Shown here: in pieces, positions 16,641-24,400 of the stretch
Layout of the letters: every line of letters starts with the position of its first letter
Numbering within the stretch: position 1 is the first letter of the stretch
Assembly: GCF_014192285.1 (NCBI RefSeq)
Contig: NZ_JACHXQ010000005.1
Location: forward strand, 62,001 to 126,000
Direction of reading: 5' to 3'
Source of the DNA: Halomonas fontilapidosi
GTDB taxonomy: Bacteria > Pseudomonadota > Gammaproteobacteria > Pseudomonadales > Halomonadaceae
DNA: 64,000 nt
Translations under genes and position numbers: made by a program
Notes under the pieces: model-generated
Told to the model about the DNA's origin: nothing
The model's database searches: none
The model's input: only the letters and a program-made list of their open reading frames with translations

Positions 16641-17785
16641 TCACAGGCTAACCGGGCATGCCCTGCCCTTAACACATTCATGGCGCCAACATGATCGGCG
16701 TTGCCCGCGAAGCCGCATTCGACGCAGACAAACCTGGCCTGGCTGGGTCGATTCTCCACCGCCACATGGCCGCACTCGGGGCAGGTGCGGCTGGTATTGT
16801 GCGGCGGCACGACGACCAGGTGCGCCCCGCGCCAGGCCAGCTTGTAGTCGAGTTGGCGCCGGAACTCGTACCAGCCCTGGTCGAGAATCGAGCGGTTGAG
16901 ACCGGACTTCCGACGAATGTGGCGGCCGGGCTGCTCGACACTGCCTCTGGCCGAGCGCGACATGTTGCCTACCTGCAGGTCTTCCAGCACCACGAGCGCG
17001 TGGTTTTGGCTGATCATGGCGGAAACCTTGTGCAGATAGTCGCGCCGGGCATTGGCGATGCGAGCCTGGATTTTCTGGACGCGGGCCTTGGCTTTCTTCC
17101 AGTTGCTGCTGAACTTTGTCCTGCGGCTCATGGCCTGCTGCGCCTTGCGCAGCGCCACCTGGTGTTTCTTGGCGCTGTTGAGCGGCGCCAGATGGCTGCC
17201 ATCGGAGAGCGTGGCAAACCGCGCCACGCCCATGTCGATGCCTACGGCGCCGCCGGTGGGCGCCGGCACCGTGACCTCGCGCTCGGTCTGGATCGAAACG
17301 AACCAGCGGCCACCTGATGGGCTGACGGTGACGTTTTTGACCGCCCCCAGCACCTCACGGCTCTTGCGAAAGCGTAGCCAACCCAGCTTAGGCAGATAGA
17401 GGCGACGGTTGCCCTGATCGAGCTTGATCTGCTTGGGATCGGGGTAGCGAAAGCTGTCGCGGAGCCCCTTCTTCTTGAAGCGCGGGAAATCGGCCCGCTT
17501 GGCGAAGAAGTTGGCGTAGGCACGATCCAGATCCTTCAGAGACTGCTGCAGGGGGTGGATCGGCCCATCCTTGAGCCACGGCGTGTCGTCGCTGTTGCGC
17601 CAGCCGGTGAGTGCTTTGCACAAAGCCGCATACCCCAGCTTCTTCTCACCGGCTTCATACCGTTCCTTTTGCAACGCCAGCCCCCGGTTGAACACAAACC
17701 GAGCCATGCCGGCGAACTGGCGCATCTTGCGCACTTGCTCCCCGTTGGGCATCAGTTCGAATTTGAAGGCTTGGAGGCGTTGCAT
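16565..17785 (-). CDS. tnpB: TnpB, RNA-guided nuclease-type transposon protein
   Basis: A 406-residue protein with the N-terminal helix-turn-helix-like domain (starting MQRLQAFKFEL), a central OrfB region and a split RuvC nuclease. RuvC acidic residues are visible in GIDMGVARFA (D), VLEDLQVGNM (E) and GNADHVGAMN (D). A four-Cys zinc finger (CPECG...CVECG) lies between the last two. All catalytic residues are present, so the protein may be active. The frame opens upstream at 17857, but the ATG at 17785 gives the standard N-terminus. The protein is transcribed towards the right end that should encode its guide RNA. Confidence 0.9.
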   Translation of the reverse strand: MQRLQAFKFELMPNGEQVRKMRQFAGMARFVFNRGLALQKERYEAGEKKLGYAALCKALTGWRNSDDTPWLKDGPIHPLQQSLKDLDRAYANFFAKRADFPRFKKKGLRDSFRYPDPKQIKLDQGNRRLYLPKLGWLRFRKSREVLGAVKNVTVSPSGGRWFVSIQTEREVTVPAPTGGAVGIDMGVARFATLSDGSHLAPLNSAKKHQVALRKAQQAMSRRTKFSSNWKKAKARVQKIQARIANARRDYLHKVSAMISQNHALVVLEDLQVGNMSRSARGSVEQPGRHIRRKSGLNRSILDQGWYEFRRQLDYKLAWRGAHLVVVPPHNTSRTCPECGHVAVENRPSQARFVCVECGFAGNADHVGAMNVLRAGHARLACEVSGAVRPPAAGTHRSDSGAASCRA

Positions 17786-17903
17786 GAAGTACCTTGAACT
17801 GTCGATACATCCAGTACTATAGGGCGCCTTCGGCGCCCGCGCTATCCTTCCCAGCACTAGAAGTACGGGGCATGCCGCGCTTTTTGGTCAGCTCAGACGA
17901 ACT

Positions 17904-17993
17904 GGCGGGAACTCACCTGCTTGCTAAGGTGAAGGCGTGCCAGGAAATCCCGCCCACCTCTCCGTTCATGCCCAACTCGGGACGAGGTGGGCG
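17904..17993 (+). other. Mutually exclusive RNA stems upstream of ggt
   Basis: Within 250 non-coding bases between tnpB and ggt, GGCGGGA (17904-17910) can pair with TCCCGCC (17948-17954), enclosing the hairpin TCACCT/AGGTGA (17913-17932). Alternatively CGCCCACCTC (17951-17960) pairs perfectly with GAGGTGGGCG (17984-17993). The two pairings share bases 17951-17954 and cannot form together. Switch-like folding is possible but unproven; the region could also be left-end remains of the IS. Confidence 0.35.
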
Positions 17994-18036
17994 CCTCGGC
18001 CCCCTGCTTCTACACAAAAAGAAAGGAACCCCCAGC

Positions 18037-19776
18037 ATGAAGACGACGCTTGATATTCGACATCCGCGCAACGCGCTCGCCGTGGGCCTGATGGCCGGCG
18101 GCCTGCTGATGACGCCGAGTCTGTTCGCCCAGCAAGCCATTCTCGAGGGCGAGCGTTTCCATCCCCAGGAGAGCGCTCGCGGCATGGTGGCGACCAGCCA
18201 CTTTCTTGCCTCTCAGGTGGCCCAAGACGTGCTCGCCAACGGCGGCAACGCGGTGGATGCCGCCGTGGTGGCGGGTTTTGCCCTGGCGGTGACCCAGCCG
18301 CGCTCGGGCAATATCGGCGGAGGTGGCTTCATGCTGATCTCCGATGAGAACAGCGACGAGGTCGTCGCCATCGACTACCGCGAGACCGCTCCAGCGACCG
18401 CCTTCGAGACCATGTTTCAGGACGAGAACGGCGATGCCGTGCCCCAGCGTTCGCGCTTTACCCACCTCGCTGCGGGCGTGCCGGGCACCGTGGCCGGCTT
18501 GGCCCTGGCACTGGAGCAATACGGCACCATGAGCCTGGCCGACGCGCTGGAACCCGCCATTCGCCTGGCCGAAGAAGGCTTTGCAGTGCCCCCGCGCTTC
18601 GTTCAGGGCTTGCAGGACACCCGAGAGCGTTTCGAAGCCTGGGACGCCAGCATGGCCAAGTTCTTCAAGGCGGATGGCAGCGCCTATGAGGTCAACGACA
18701 TCTTCCGACAGCCGGATCTCGCCAACACCCTCAAGCGCATTGCCGCGCAGGGGGCGCGGGAATTCTACGAGGGAGAAACCGCCGAGTTGATCGTTGCCGA
18801 GATGCAACGGCACGACGGCCTGATCAGCCTGGAAGACATGGCGAACTACGAACCGGCTATTCGCGAGCCGAGTCACGGCCGCTACCGGGGCCACGACATC
18901 TACGCGATGAGCCCGCCCTCTTCCGGTGGCGTGCATATCGTGCAGATACTCAACATCCTCGAGGAGTACCCCATCAGTGAGTTGGGCTTCGGCTCGGCGG
19001 AAAGCATGCATCTGATGGCCGAGGCGATGAAGCGTGCCTACGCCGACCGGTCGGGGTTTCTCGGCGACACCGACTTTGTCGACGTCCCCCTCGCGGGCCT
19101 CACCTCCGAGGCCTATGCCGCGGAATTGCGCAGCCAGATCGGCGACCGGGCCACGCCCAGCAGCGAGATTGCGCCCGGCAACCCGTTCGACTACGAGTCC
19201 AACGAGACCACGCACTTCTCCATCGCCGACGGAAACGGGCTGGCGGTGTCCAACACCTACACCATCAACTTCAGCTATGGCTCCGGCATCGTGGTCGATG
19301 GCGCGGGCTTTCTGCTCAACAACGAGATGGACGACTTTTCCGCCAAGCCCGGCGTGCCCAACGCCTATGGCCTGATCGGCGGTGAGGCCAACAAGGTCGA
19401 ACCCGGCAAGCGCATGCTCTCGTCGATGACGCCCACCATCGTCAAGCGTGATGGCAAGAATTTCCTCATCACCGGCAGCCCCGGCGGCTCGCGCATCATC
19501 ACTACCACCCTGCAGGTGCTGATGAACGTCATCGACCACGACATGAACATCCAATCCGCGGTCAGCGCGCCCCGCATGCACCACCAGTGGCTGCCCGACG
19601 AGATTCGCGTCGAGGCCGGCTTCAGTCCCGACACGCTCGAGCTGCTGAGGGAGCGCGGCCATACCATCAGCCTGGAACCGGCCATGGGGGCCGCCCAGTC
19701 GATCACGATCCGGGACGGCATGTTCTATGGCGGTGCCGACCCGCGCCGCTCCACCTCGTCGGCCTTCGGCCTTTAG
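18037..19776 (+). CDS. ggt: Gamma-glutamyltransferase
   Basis: A 579-residue secreted proenzyme that cleaves gamma-glutamyl bonds of glutathione and related compounds in the periplasm. A signal peptide ends near LFAQQA. Self-cleavage is expected before T391 in ETTHFSIAD, giving large and small subunits; the small-subunit signatures PGKRMLSSMTP and SPGGSRIITT follow. The ATG at 18037 has AAAGGAA about nine bases upstream, although the frame is open further upstream. It may recycle glutathione amino acids. Possible RNA stems precede it, and a terminator-like hairpin follows. Confidence 0.94.
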   Translation: MKTTLDIRHPRNALAVGLMAGGLLMTPSLFAQQAILEGERFHPQESARGMVATSHFLASQVAQDVLANGGNAVDAAVVAGFALAVTQPRSGNIGGGGFMLISDENSDEVVAIDYRETAPATAFETMFQDENGDAVPQRSRFTHLAAGVPGTVAGLALALEQYGTMSLADALEPAIRLAEEGFAVPPRFVQGLQDTRERFEAWDASMAKFFKADGSAYEVNDIFRQPDLANTLKRIAAQGAREFYEGETAELIVAEMQRHDGLISLEDMANYEPAIREPSHGRYRGHDIYAMSPPSSGGVHIVQILNILEEYPISELGFGSAESMHLMAEAMKRAYADRSGFLGDTDFVDVPLAGLTSEAYAAELRSQIGDRATPSSEIAPGNPFDYESNETTHFSIADGNGLAVSNTYTINFSYGSGIVVDGAGFLLNNEMDDFSAKPGVPNAYGLIGGEANKVEPGKRMLSSMTPTIVKRDGKNFLITGSPGGSRIITTTLQVLMNVIDHDMNIQSAVSAPRMHHQWLPDEIRVEAGFSPDTLELLRERGHTISLEPAMGAAQSITIRDGMFYGGADPRRSTSSAFGL

Positions 19777-19784
19777 GCCCAACC

Positions 19785-19820
19785 GGCCCGCACCCGAAAA
19801 GCCGGGCGCGGGCCTTCTTC
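19785..19820 (+). terminator. Probable rho-independent terminator after ggt
   Basis: GGCCCGC (19785-19791) pairs with GCGGGCC (19808-19814), with a nested CCCG/CGGG pairing and a TTCTTC tail. It lies eight bases past the ggt stop. Confidence 0.65.
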
Positions 19821-19845
19821 TCCTGACGAAAGCGAGGCACGACCC

Positions 19846-20235
19846 ATGCTGGTGGCGGCTCTTTTGTTCACCGCGCTGCTGTTCGGCGGCGCGGTGCTCT
19901 TTTCTTTCGGGTTTGCGGCCTTCCTGCTCAAGACCTTGCCCAGCGACGTGGCGCGGGCTTCCATCCGCCGCGCCTTTCCCTATTTCTACCTGTTCGTGCT
20001 GATCGTGGCGGCGATTGCCAGCGCCCTGCTATGGCCCTTCGACCGCGTCTCGTCGCTGCTGATGGCATTCATCGCGATCACCATCATTCCCACCCGACAG
20101 CTGCTGATGCCGGCCATCAACCGGGCCACCGACGCAGGCAATCCGGCGCGCTTCAAGGCGCTGCACGGCCTGTCGGTGGGTATCGGGCTCGCCCACATCG
20201 TCATCAATGCCTACGTACTCGTGCGCTTCCTGTGA
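19846..20235 (+). CDS. DUF4149/TMEM205-like membrane protein
   Basis: A 129-residue protein with four hydrophobic segments (about residues 5-27, 46-66, 70-86 and 108-127). It matches the DUF4149 (TMEM205-like) pattern: an N-terminal G-G-x-x-x-F helix, a central A-F-P-Y-F region and R-Q-x-L-M-P-x-I-N before the last helix. The function of the family is unknown. It begins 69 bases after the ggt stop and is followed eight bases later by the DUF427 gene, so the last two probably form a unit. Confidence 0.8.
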   Translation: MLVAALLFTALLFGGAVLFSFGFAAFLLKTLPSDVARASIRRAFPYFYLFVLIVAAIASALLWPFDRVSSLLMAFIAITIIPTRQLLMPAINRATDAGNPARFKALHGLSVGIGLAHIVINAYVLVRFL

Positions 20236-20242
20236 GACCGAC

Positions 20243-20716
20243 ATGACATCACTGCCGATAGAAAACGTTCAGGCGTACCCGCGCCCCGCCGTGCTGGAAC
20301 CAGTCGCCGAGCCATTGAGCATCTACCTGGACGACGCCTGCATCGCCCATACCACGCGCGGCTATCGCGTCCTGGAAACCCATCACGCGCCCACCTACTA
20401 CGTCCCGCCGGAGGATGTCACGGCCCCGCTGCATCCGGTCGCAGGCACCACCTTCTGCGAATGGAAAGGGGTGGCGCGCTATTTCGATGTGGAAGGCGAG
20501 CGACATGTCGCGCGACGCGCCGCCTGGTGTTACGAACGCCCCAGCGGGGCCTTTGCACCGATCGCCGGCTACCTGGCCTTCTATGCCGCCAGCATGCAGC
20601 GCTGCCTGGTCGGCGATATCGAGGTGATTCCCCAGCCGGGAGATTTCTACGGCGGGTGGGTCACCCCCAACCTGCGCGGGCAGGTCAAGGGCGCCCCCGG
20701 CACCCGGCACTGGTGA
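20243..20716 (+). CDS. DUF427 domain protein
   Basis: A 157-residue cytoplasmic protein of the DUF427 family, recognised by PRPAVLEPVAEPLSIYLDDACIA at the N-terminus (two pieces of the usual start) and the core YYVPPEDV...TFCEWKGVARYF, followed by AWCYERP and the conserved IAGYLAFY. The fold is a small beta-rich domain of unknown activity. A frame extends upstream to 20207 but overlaps the preceding gene; the ATG at 20243 gives the standard length. It converges on lldD with a 24-base gap. Confidence 0.88.
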   Translation: MTSLPIENVQAYPRPAVLEPVAEPLSIYLDDACIAHTTRGYRVLETHHAPTYYVPPEDVTAPLHPVAGTTFCEWKGVARYFDVEGERHVARRAAWCYERPSGAFAPIAGYLAFYAASMQRCLVGDIEVIPQPGDFYGGWVTPNLRGQVKGAPGTRHW

Positions 20717-20740
20717 ATAACCGAGGCCACCCGCTGGCAC

Positions 20741-21910
20741 CTACAGCTTCACGGTAGGATCGGCAAAGCCCTGCGGCACATAGAGGTTGTGCGTGCCCAG
20801 GTTCTTGACGTCGGTCTCACCGCACAGGGCCATGGTCGTATCCAGTTCCTTGTGGATGATCTCGAGCGCCTTGGTCACGCCCGCCTCTCCGGCGGCGCCC
20901 AGGCCGTAGGTGAAGGCGCGGCCGATATAGGTGCCCTTGGCGCCCAGCGCCAGGGCCTTCAGCGCATCCTGGCCGGAGCGAATCCCGGAATCGAAGTGGA
21001 CCTCGACCTGGTCGCCCACCGCCTCGATGATCGAGGGCAGCATGCGGATGGAGCTGACGGCACCGTCCAGCTGGCGGCCGCCGTGGTTGGAGACGATGAT
21101 CGCATCGACGCCGACCTCCACCGCTCGCCGCGCATCCTCCGGCGTCATGATGCCCTTGACGATCAGCTTCCCGCCCCACCATTTCTTGAACTGCGCGATG
21201 CGCTGCCAATCCAGCGACACATCAAACGCCTCTGCCGTCCAGGTCGAGAGTGACGATGGATCGGTCACCCCTTTGGCGTGGCCAACGATGTTGCCGAACG
21301 AGCGGCGCTTGGTGCCCAGCATTTCCAGCCCCCAGGGGATCTTGGTGGCCATATTGGCGATCGAGCGCGCGGTCAGCTTGGGGGGAGCGGATAGCCCGTT
21401 CTTGATGTCCTTGTGGCGCTGGCCCAGCACCTGCAGATCGACCGTGACAACCACCGCGGAACACTTGGCGGCCTTGGCGCGCTCGAACAGGCGACGCATG
21501 AAGTCGTCGTCCTTGAGGGTGTAGACCTGAAACCAGAACGGCTGAGTGGTGTGCGCGGCCACGTCCTCGATCGAGCAGATCGACATGGTCGAGAGCGTGA
21601 ACGGCACGCCAAACGCCTCGGCCGCCCGCGCCGCCTTGATCTCACCGTCGGCAGACTGCATGCCCGTCAGCCCCACCGGTGCCAGCGCCACCGGCATGGC
21701 CACGTCTTCGCCGATCATCTGGCTGTGCGTGGTACGTCCGGCCATGTCGACGGCCACCCGCTGCTTGAGGTGGATGTGCTGGAAGTCACTGCTGTTTTCG
21801 CGAAACGTCTGCTCCGTCCAGCTGCCGGATTCGGCGTAGTCGTAGAACATCTTCGGGGTGCGCCGTGCGTAGTGGCGCCGCATATCTTCGATATTGGTGT
21901 AGACCGGCAT
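20741..21910 (-). CDS. lldD: FMN-dependent L-lactate dehydrogenase / alpha-hydroxy-acid oxidase
   Basis: A 389-residue enzyme of the LldD/glycolate oxidase family that oxidises L-lactate or another 2-hydroxy acid to the 2-oxo acid and passes electrons to the quinone pool. It has the MFYDYAESGSW N-terminal segment, FMN-binding APVGLTGM, and the catalytic His in SNHGGRQLDG with the flanking Arg and substrate-binding residues. The length equals that of E. coli LldD. No lactate permease or LldR is adjacent, so the substrate is less certain than the chemistry. A CAAAGCGCTTTG palindrome lies 26 bases upstream of the ATG. Confidence 0.88.
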   Translation of the reverse strand: MPVYTNIEDMRRHYARRTPKMFYDYAESGSWTEQTFRENSSDFQHIHLKQRVAVDMAGRTTHSQMIGEDVAMPVALAPVGLTGMQSADGEIKAARAAEAFGVPFTLSTMSICSIEDVAAHTTQPFWFQVYTLKDDDFMRRLFERAKAAKCSAVVVTVDLQVLGQRHKDIKNGLSAPPKLTARSIANMATKIPWGLEMLGTKRRSFGNIVGHAKGVTDPSSLSTWTAEAFDVSLDWQRIAQFKKWWGGKLIVKGIMTPEDARRAVEVGVDAIIVSNHGGRQLDGAVSSIRMLPSIIEAVGDQVEVHFDSGIRSGQDALKALALGAKGTYIGRAFTYGLGAAGEAGVTKALEIIHKELDTTMALCGETDVKNLGTHNLYVPQGFADPTVKL

Positions 21911-21935
21911 GTTCTCTCCAGAATGACGGGATGCC

Positions 21936-21947
21936 CAAAGCGCTTTG
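21936..21947. promoter_or_regulatory. Perfect 12-nt palindrome upstream of lldD
   Basis: CAAAGCGCTTTG with a central CG is the form bound by LacI/GalR-family repressors. It lies 26 bases before the lldD start, where it would block transcription. The regulator is not in the window. Confidence 0.4.
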
Positions 21948-22171
21948 CGCCCACGCCTGCGAATGACCGCTGATCAAACCGGCGGCAGATGTTGAAGCCG
22001 AGTCGACCACTTTACCATCTGTTGCGCAAGCCGCCGTTGAAAGCCGTCGTGTCACCACCATCCGCGCGCCGATCTGTCAGAATGGACCGCATACTCGTGG
22101 AGGCGGACAGAACCCTTCCAGCCTCCCTCGAGATCCCGATACCCTTCAGCAACGTTCCACCAGGAGGCCCC

Positions 22172-22489
22172 ATGGCCGTGATACTGCAGGTGCACTTCCC
22201 TTTCCCCGGTCCCTTCGGTGACGAAATGGCCGATGCCCTCGCGCCGCTGGCGAAGTCCATCAACGAGGAGCCCGGCCTGGTGTGGAAGATCTGGACGGAA
22301 GACGCCGAGCGCCAGCTGGCCGGCGGCGTTTACCTGTTCGCCACGCGGCAGGATGCCGAGGCCTACCGCCACATGCATACCGCTCGGCTGGAGGGTATGG
22401 GCATCAGCGGCATAGAAGCGCAGATACTGGAGACCAACGAGGCACTGACCGCGATCAATGGCGGGCCGCTGGCACCCGCCGAGGGCTGA
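22172..22489 (+). CDS. YdhR-type small monooxygenase-fold protein
   Basis: A 105-residue protein of the ferredoxin-like alpha/beta-barrel group. The start MAVILQVHFPFPGPFGDEM, the central EPGLVWKIWTED and GGVYLF, and the final SGIEAQILETNEALTAIN match the YdhR family, which is related to monooxygenases but whose substrate is unknown. An AGGAGG ribosome site sits five bases before the ATG and fixes the start. The gene stands alone between lldD (divergent) and a convergent LysR gene. Confidence 0.85.
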   Translation: MAVILQVHFPFPGPFGDEMADALAPLAKSINEEPGLVWKIWTEDAERQLAGGVYLFATRQDAEAYRHMHTARLEGMGISGIEAQILETNEALTAINGGPLAPAEG

Positions 22490-22531
22490 TGCGGCCAGGG
22501 TCACCCGCGGATCAGCGAAGCACCGAGCACG

Positions 22532-23434
22532 CTAGGGGCGCTGCTCACGAAACGCCCTGATTACCTGGCCGGCCAGCGCTTCGCTGGCCTCCCCCGCCCC
22601 TTCACGGCGCACCAGCACGACGTGATAGTCACCCAGGTCGGGCAACCCGACCTCGCGGGGTACTTGACGCAGTGGCAACTTCACCAGGCTGACGGGAAAG
22701 GGCGCCACGGCGATATCGGCGAGCATCGCGGCTTCCTGGCCGGCCCAGTGCTCACTGGTATAGGCGATGTGATAGGCGATGCCGGCATGGTCGAGGGCGG
22801 CCAACGCCCTGCCACGCCAAGGCCATCCCTGACTCGCCAGGGCCACCGGCAGCGGCGAGCGCCAGGCCGCCACACCACCGTCGCGACCGGCCCAGACCAG
22901 CGGCTCGCTATGCACCACCTCGCCCTGATCCGCCGTCTGCCCCGGGGTACCGGCCGTCATCAGGATGAGGTCGAGCTCGCCGGCCTCCAGCTGGCGCTGC
23001 ATCTCCACACTGCCGCCCACGACGACATCGACCTGCACCGCCGGGTGCGTCCGAGCGAATTGCGCCAGTACCTCGGGCAGGATGCGCGACCCCTGGTCGT
23101 CGGGGGTGCCAAAGCGGACCGTACCCTCCACCGGGGGAGCAAGGAAGCGCGTCACCGCCTCCTCGTTGAGCTTGAGCAGGCGCCGCGCATAGCCCAGCAG
23201 CACTTCACCTTCCGGGGTCAGCCGCACCTGGCGCGCCTCGCGCACAAACAGCTTATGTCCCAGTGTTTCTTCCAGCTGCTTGATCTGCATGCTCAACGCC
23301 GAAGGCGTACGGGATACCTGTCGCGCGGCGCGGGTAAAGCTGCCGCGTTCGGCAATCGCCACGAAGGTCCTCAGCACCTCGTTATCCAGCAGTGGCAGCG
23401 GTCCCGAATGGGCCGCCGAAGCGGAAGACGGCAT
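22532..23434 (-). CDS. LysR-family transcription regulator
   Basis: A 300-residue regulator. The winged helix-turn-helix lies at about residues 18-76 (LRTFVAIAERGSFTRAARQV), followed by an inducer-binding domain from about residue 105 (VRFGTPDDQGSRILPEVLAQF). The frame is open to 23503, but the ATG at 23434 has an AAAGGTG ribosome site and leaves a perfect palindrome (23443-23461) in the untranslated leader. The divergent neighbour is a short open frame with a strong ribosome site. The pattern suits autoregulation plus control of that gene or of a more distant target. Confidence 0.9.
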   Translation of the reverse strand: MPSSASAAHSGPLPLLDNEVLRTFVAIAERGSFTRAARQVSRTPSALSMQIKQLEETLGHKLFVREARQVRLTPEGEVLLGYARRLLKLNEEAVTRFLAPPVEGTVRFGTPDDQGSRILPEVLAQFARTHPAVQVDVVVGGSVEMQRQLEAGELDLILMTAGTPGQTADQGEVVHSEPLVWAGRDGGVAAWRSPLPVALASQGWPWRGRALAALDHAGIAYHIAYTSEHWAGQEAAMLADIAVAPFPVSLVKLPLRQVPREVGLPDLGDYHVVLVRREGAGEASEALAGQVIRAFREQRP

Positions 23435-23442
23435 GGCTACAC

Positions 23443-23461
23443 CTTTCAGAATTTCTGAAAG
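23443..23461. promoter_or_regulatory. Perfect 19-nt palindrome at the LysR promoter
   Basis: CTTTCAGAA-T-TTCTGAAAG. It contains the T-N11-A core expected of LysR operators. It overlaps the leader just before the ribosome site of the LysR gene at 22532-23434, so it is a likely autoregulatory operator. Confidence 0.6.
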
Positions 23462-23592
23462 CTCAATGTAATCCTTTTCGTTGGATTCAACAAAGATCAT
23501 CAACCATGCTGTTCACGACATCGCAACACACATCCTCCAACCTCGACTCAATTGATCGCCGTCATCGGCAATCGGCCAGAGGAGGCAACGAC

Positions 23593-23760
23593 ATGCGTCA
23601 TCTCGACCATTCCCGGAAACTCGACGCCACTGCAGAGCACACCACTCGTCCGCCCGTGCCGAGGTTCTGCATGCCGGCCATGCCACCCCTCGGGCTGATG
23701 GCATCCATCGAGAACCGGCTGCACGCCTGGCGGCAGCACCTTCATCACAATTCACGTTGA
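23593..23760 (+). CDS. Hypothetical 55-residue protein, divergent from LysR
   Basis: A short frame (start MRHLDHSRKLDA, end NRLHAWRQHLHHNSR) preceded by AGAGGAGG with optimal spacing. It is rich in His and Arg, has no membrane segment or signal peptide, and contains a Pro/Met-rich middle (RPPVPRFCMPAMPP). The C-terminal IENRLHAWRQH helix is faintly like DUF1127 small proteins, but I do not claim membership. Evidence is the ribosome site and the divergent LysR operator; coding is plausible, not certain. Confidence 0.45.
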   Translation: MRHLDHSRKLDATAEHTTRPPVPRFCMPAMPPLGLMASIENRLHAWRQHLHHNSR

Positions 23761-23911
23761 GATAGGACGCCAACGCCGGGCCCGACAAGCGGGAGGCCCG
23801 GCGGGCCATTAGGCAAAACCACTGGGAGGGATAGTGGCCGCGAGTGACGTGCCGCCGGTATAGGCAGGACGCTGGGGAATCAAGGCGCGGTGGCGACGCG
23901 GCGCGGAAAGG

Positions 23912-24367
23912 TCAGTCGGATGGAGAAGCCTTCAGGATGTTCTCCAGACGCGCGATCTCGATGCGGGCGTTGACGAGTTCGCTGACGTCGTACTGCACGC
24001 CGAGGTAGTAGATCAGCTTGCCCGAATCGTCCCACAGCGGCTGGATCGACAGCCGGTTGTGAAACAGCGTGCCATCCTTGCGGTAGTTGCGCAGCGTCAC
24101 CTCCACGGGCTCATGCACCCGCAGAGCCGCGCGAATTTCATCGAGTGCCGGCTGGTCGCGATCCTCGCCCTGCAGGAAACGGCAATTGCGCCCCAGAATT
24201 TCCTCCTGACTATAGCCCGTCAGCTGCTCGAAGATGCTGTTGGCATAGACGATGGGTGAGTCCGGCTGATCCGGGTCGGAGAGGGTCACGCCGTTGACGC
24301 AGGTGTCAAGAATCTGTGTCAGGACATGCGGGATGATGCCGGTGTCTTTGTCGGGAATGAATAACAT
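23912..24367 (-). CDS. Short LOV-domain blue-light photoreceptor
   Basis: A 151-residue protein consisting of one PAS/LOV domain (about residues 15-120) with short N- and C-terminal helices. The flavin-adduct motif GRNCRFLQG is intact, including the reactive Cys, and the other FMN contacts are present: the Asn residues of LRNYRKDG and FHNRLSI, and the Gln of LGVQYD. There is no output domain, as in the short LOV proteins of Pseudomonas. The ATG at 24367 has a GGAG site. It is transcribed immediately after an SRPBCC gene (33 bases apart), which is a candidate partner. Confidence 0.92.
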   Translation of the reverse strand: MLFIPDKDTGIIPHVLTQILDTCVNGVTLSDPDQPDSPIVYANSIFEQLTGYSQEEILGRNCRFLQGEDRDQPALDEIRAALRVHEPVEVTLRNYRKDGTLFHNRLSIQPLWDDSGKLIYYLGVQYDVSELVNARIEIARLENILKASPSD

Positions 24368-24400
24368 GGTGTCTCCAACCAAGGGCGCTGGGTAAACGAA

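Larger units (their letters stand above)
16491..17838 (-). mobile_element. IS200/IS605-family tnpB-only element (IS1341-like)
   Basis: The element carries only tnpB, with no tnpA. In tnpB orientation its right end terminates at 16491 as ...GGGAGGACGTCAA, the typical end of this family. The opposite end is less certain; a perfect hairpin GGGCGCC-TTC-GGCGCCC at 17822-17838 is the last element-like structure. Without tnpA it would need a helper to move. It has interrupted a PAS sensor gene. Confidence 0.72.

Noticed and set aside
17904..17954. Serine tRNA-like gene
   Set aside because: It has GCTAA in a loop and a closing stem, but the anticodon loop is eight bases, the T-arm is missing and the acceptor lacks CCA.
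17785..18036. Continuation of the PAS sensor gene beyond the tnpB element
   Set aside because: No frame here encodes PAS, GGDEF, EAL or kinase sequence.
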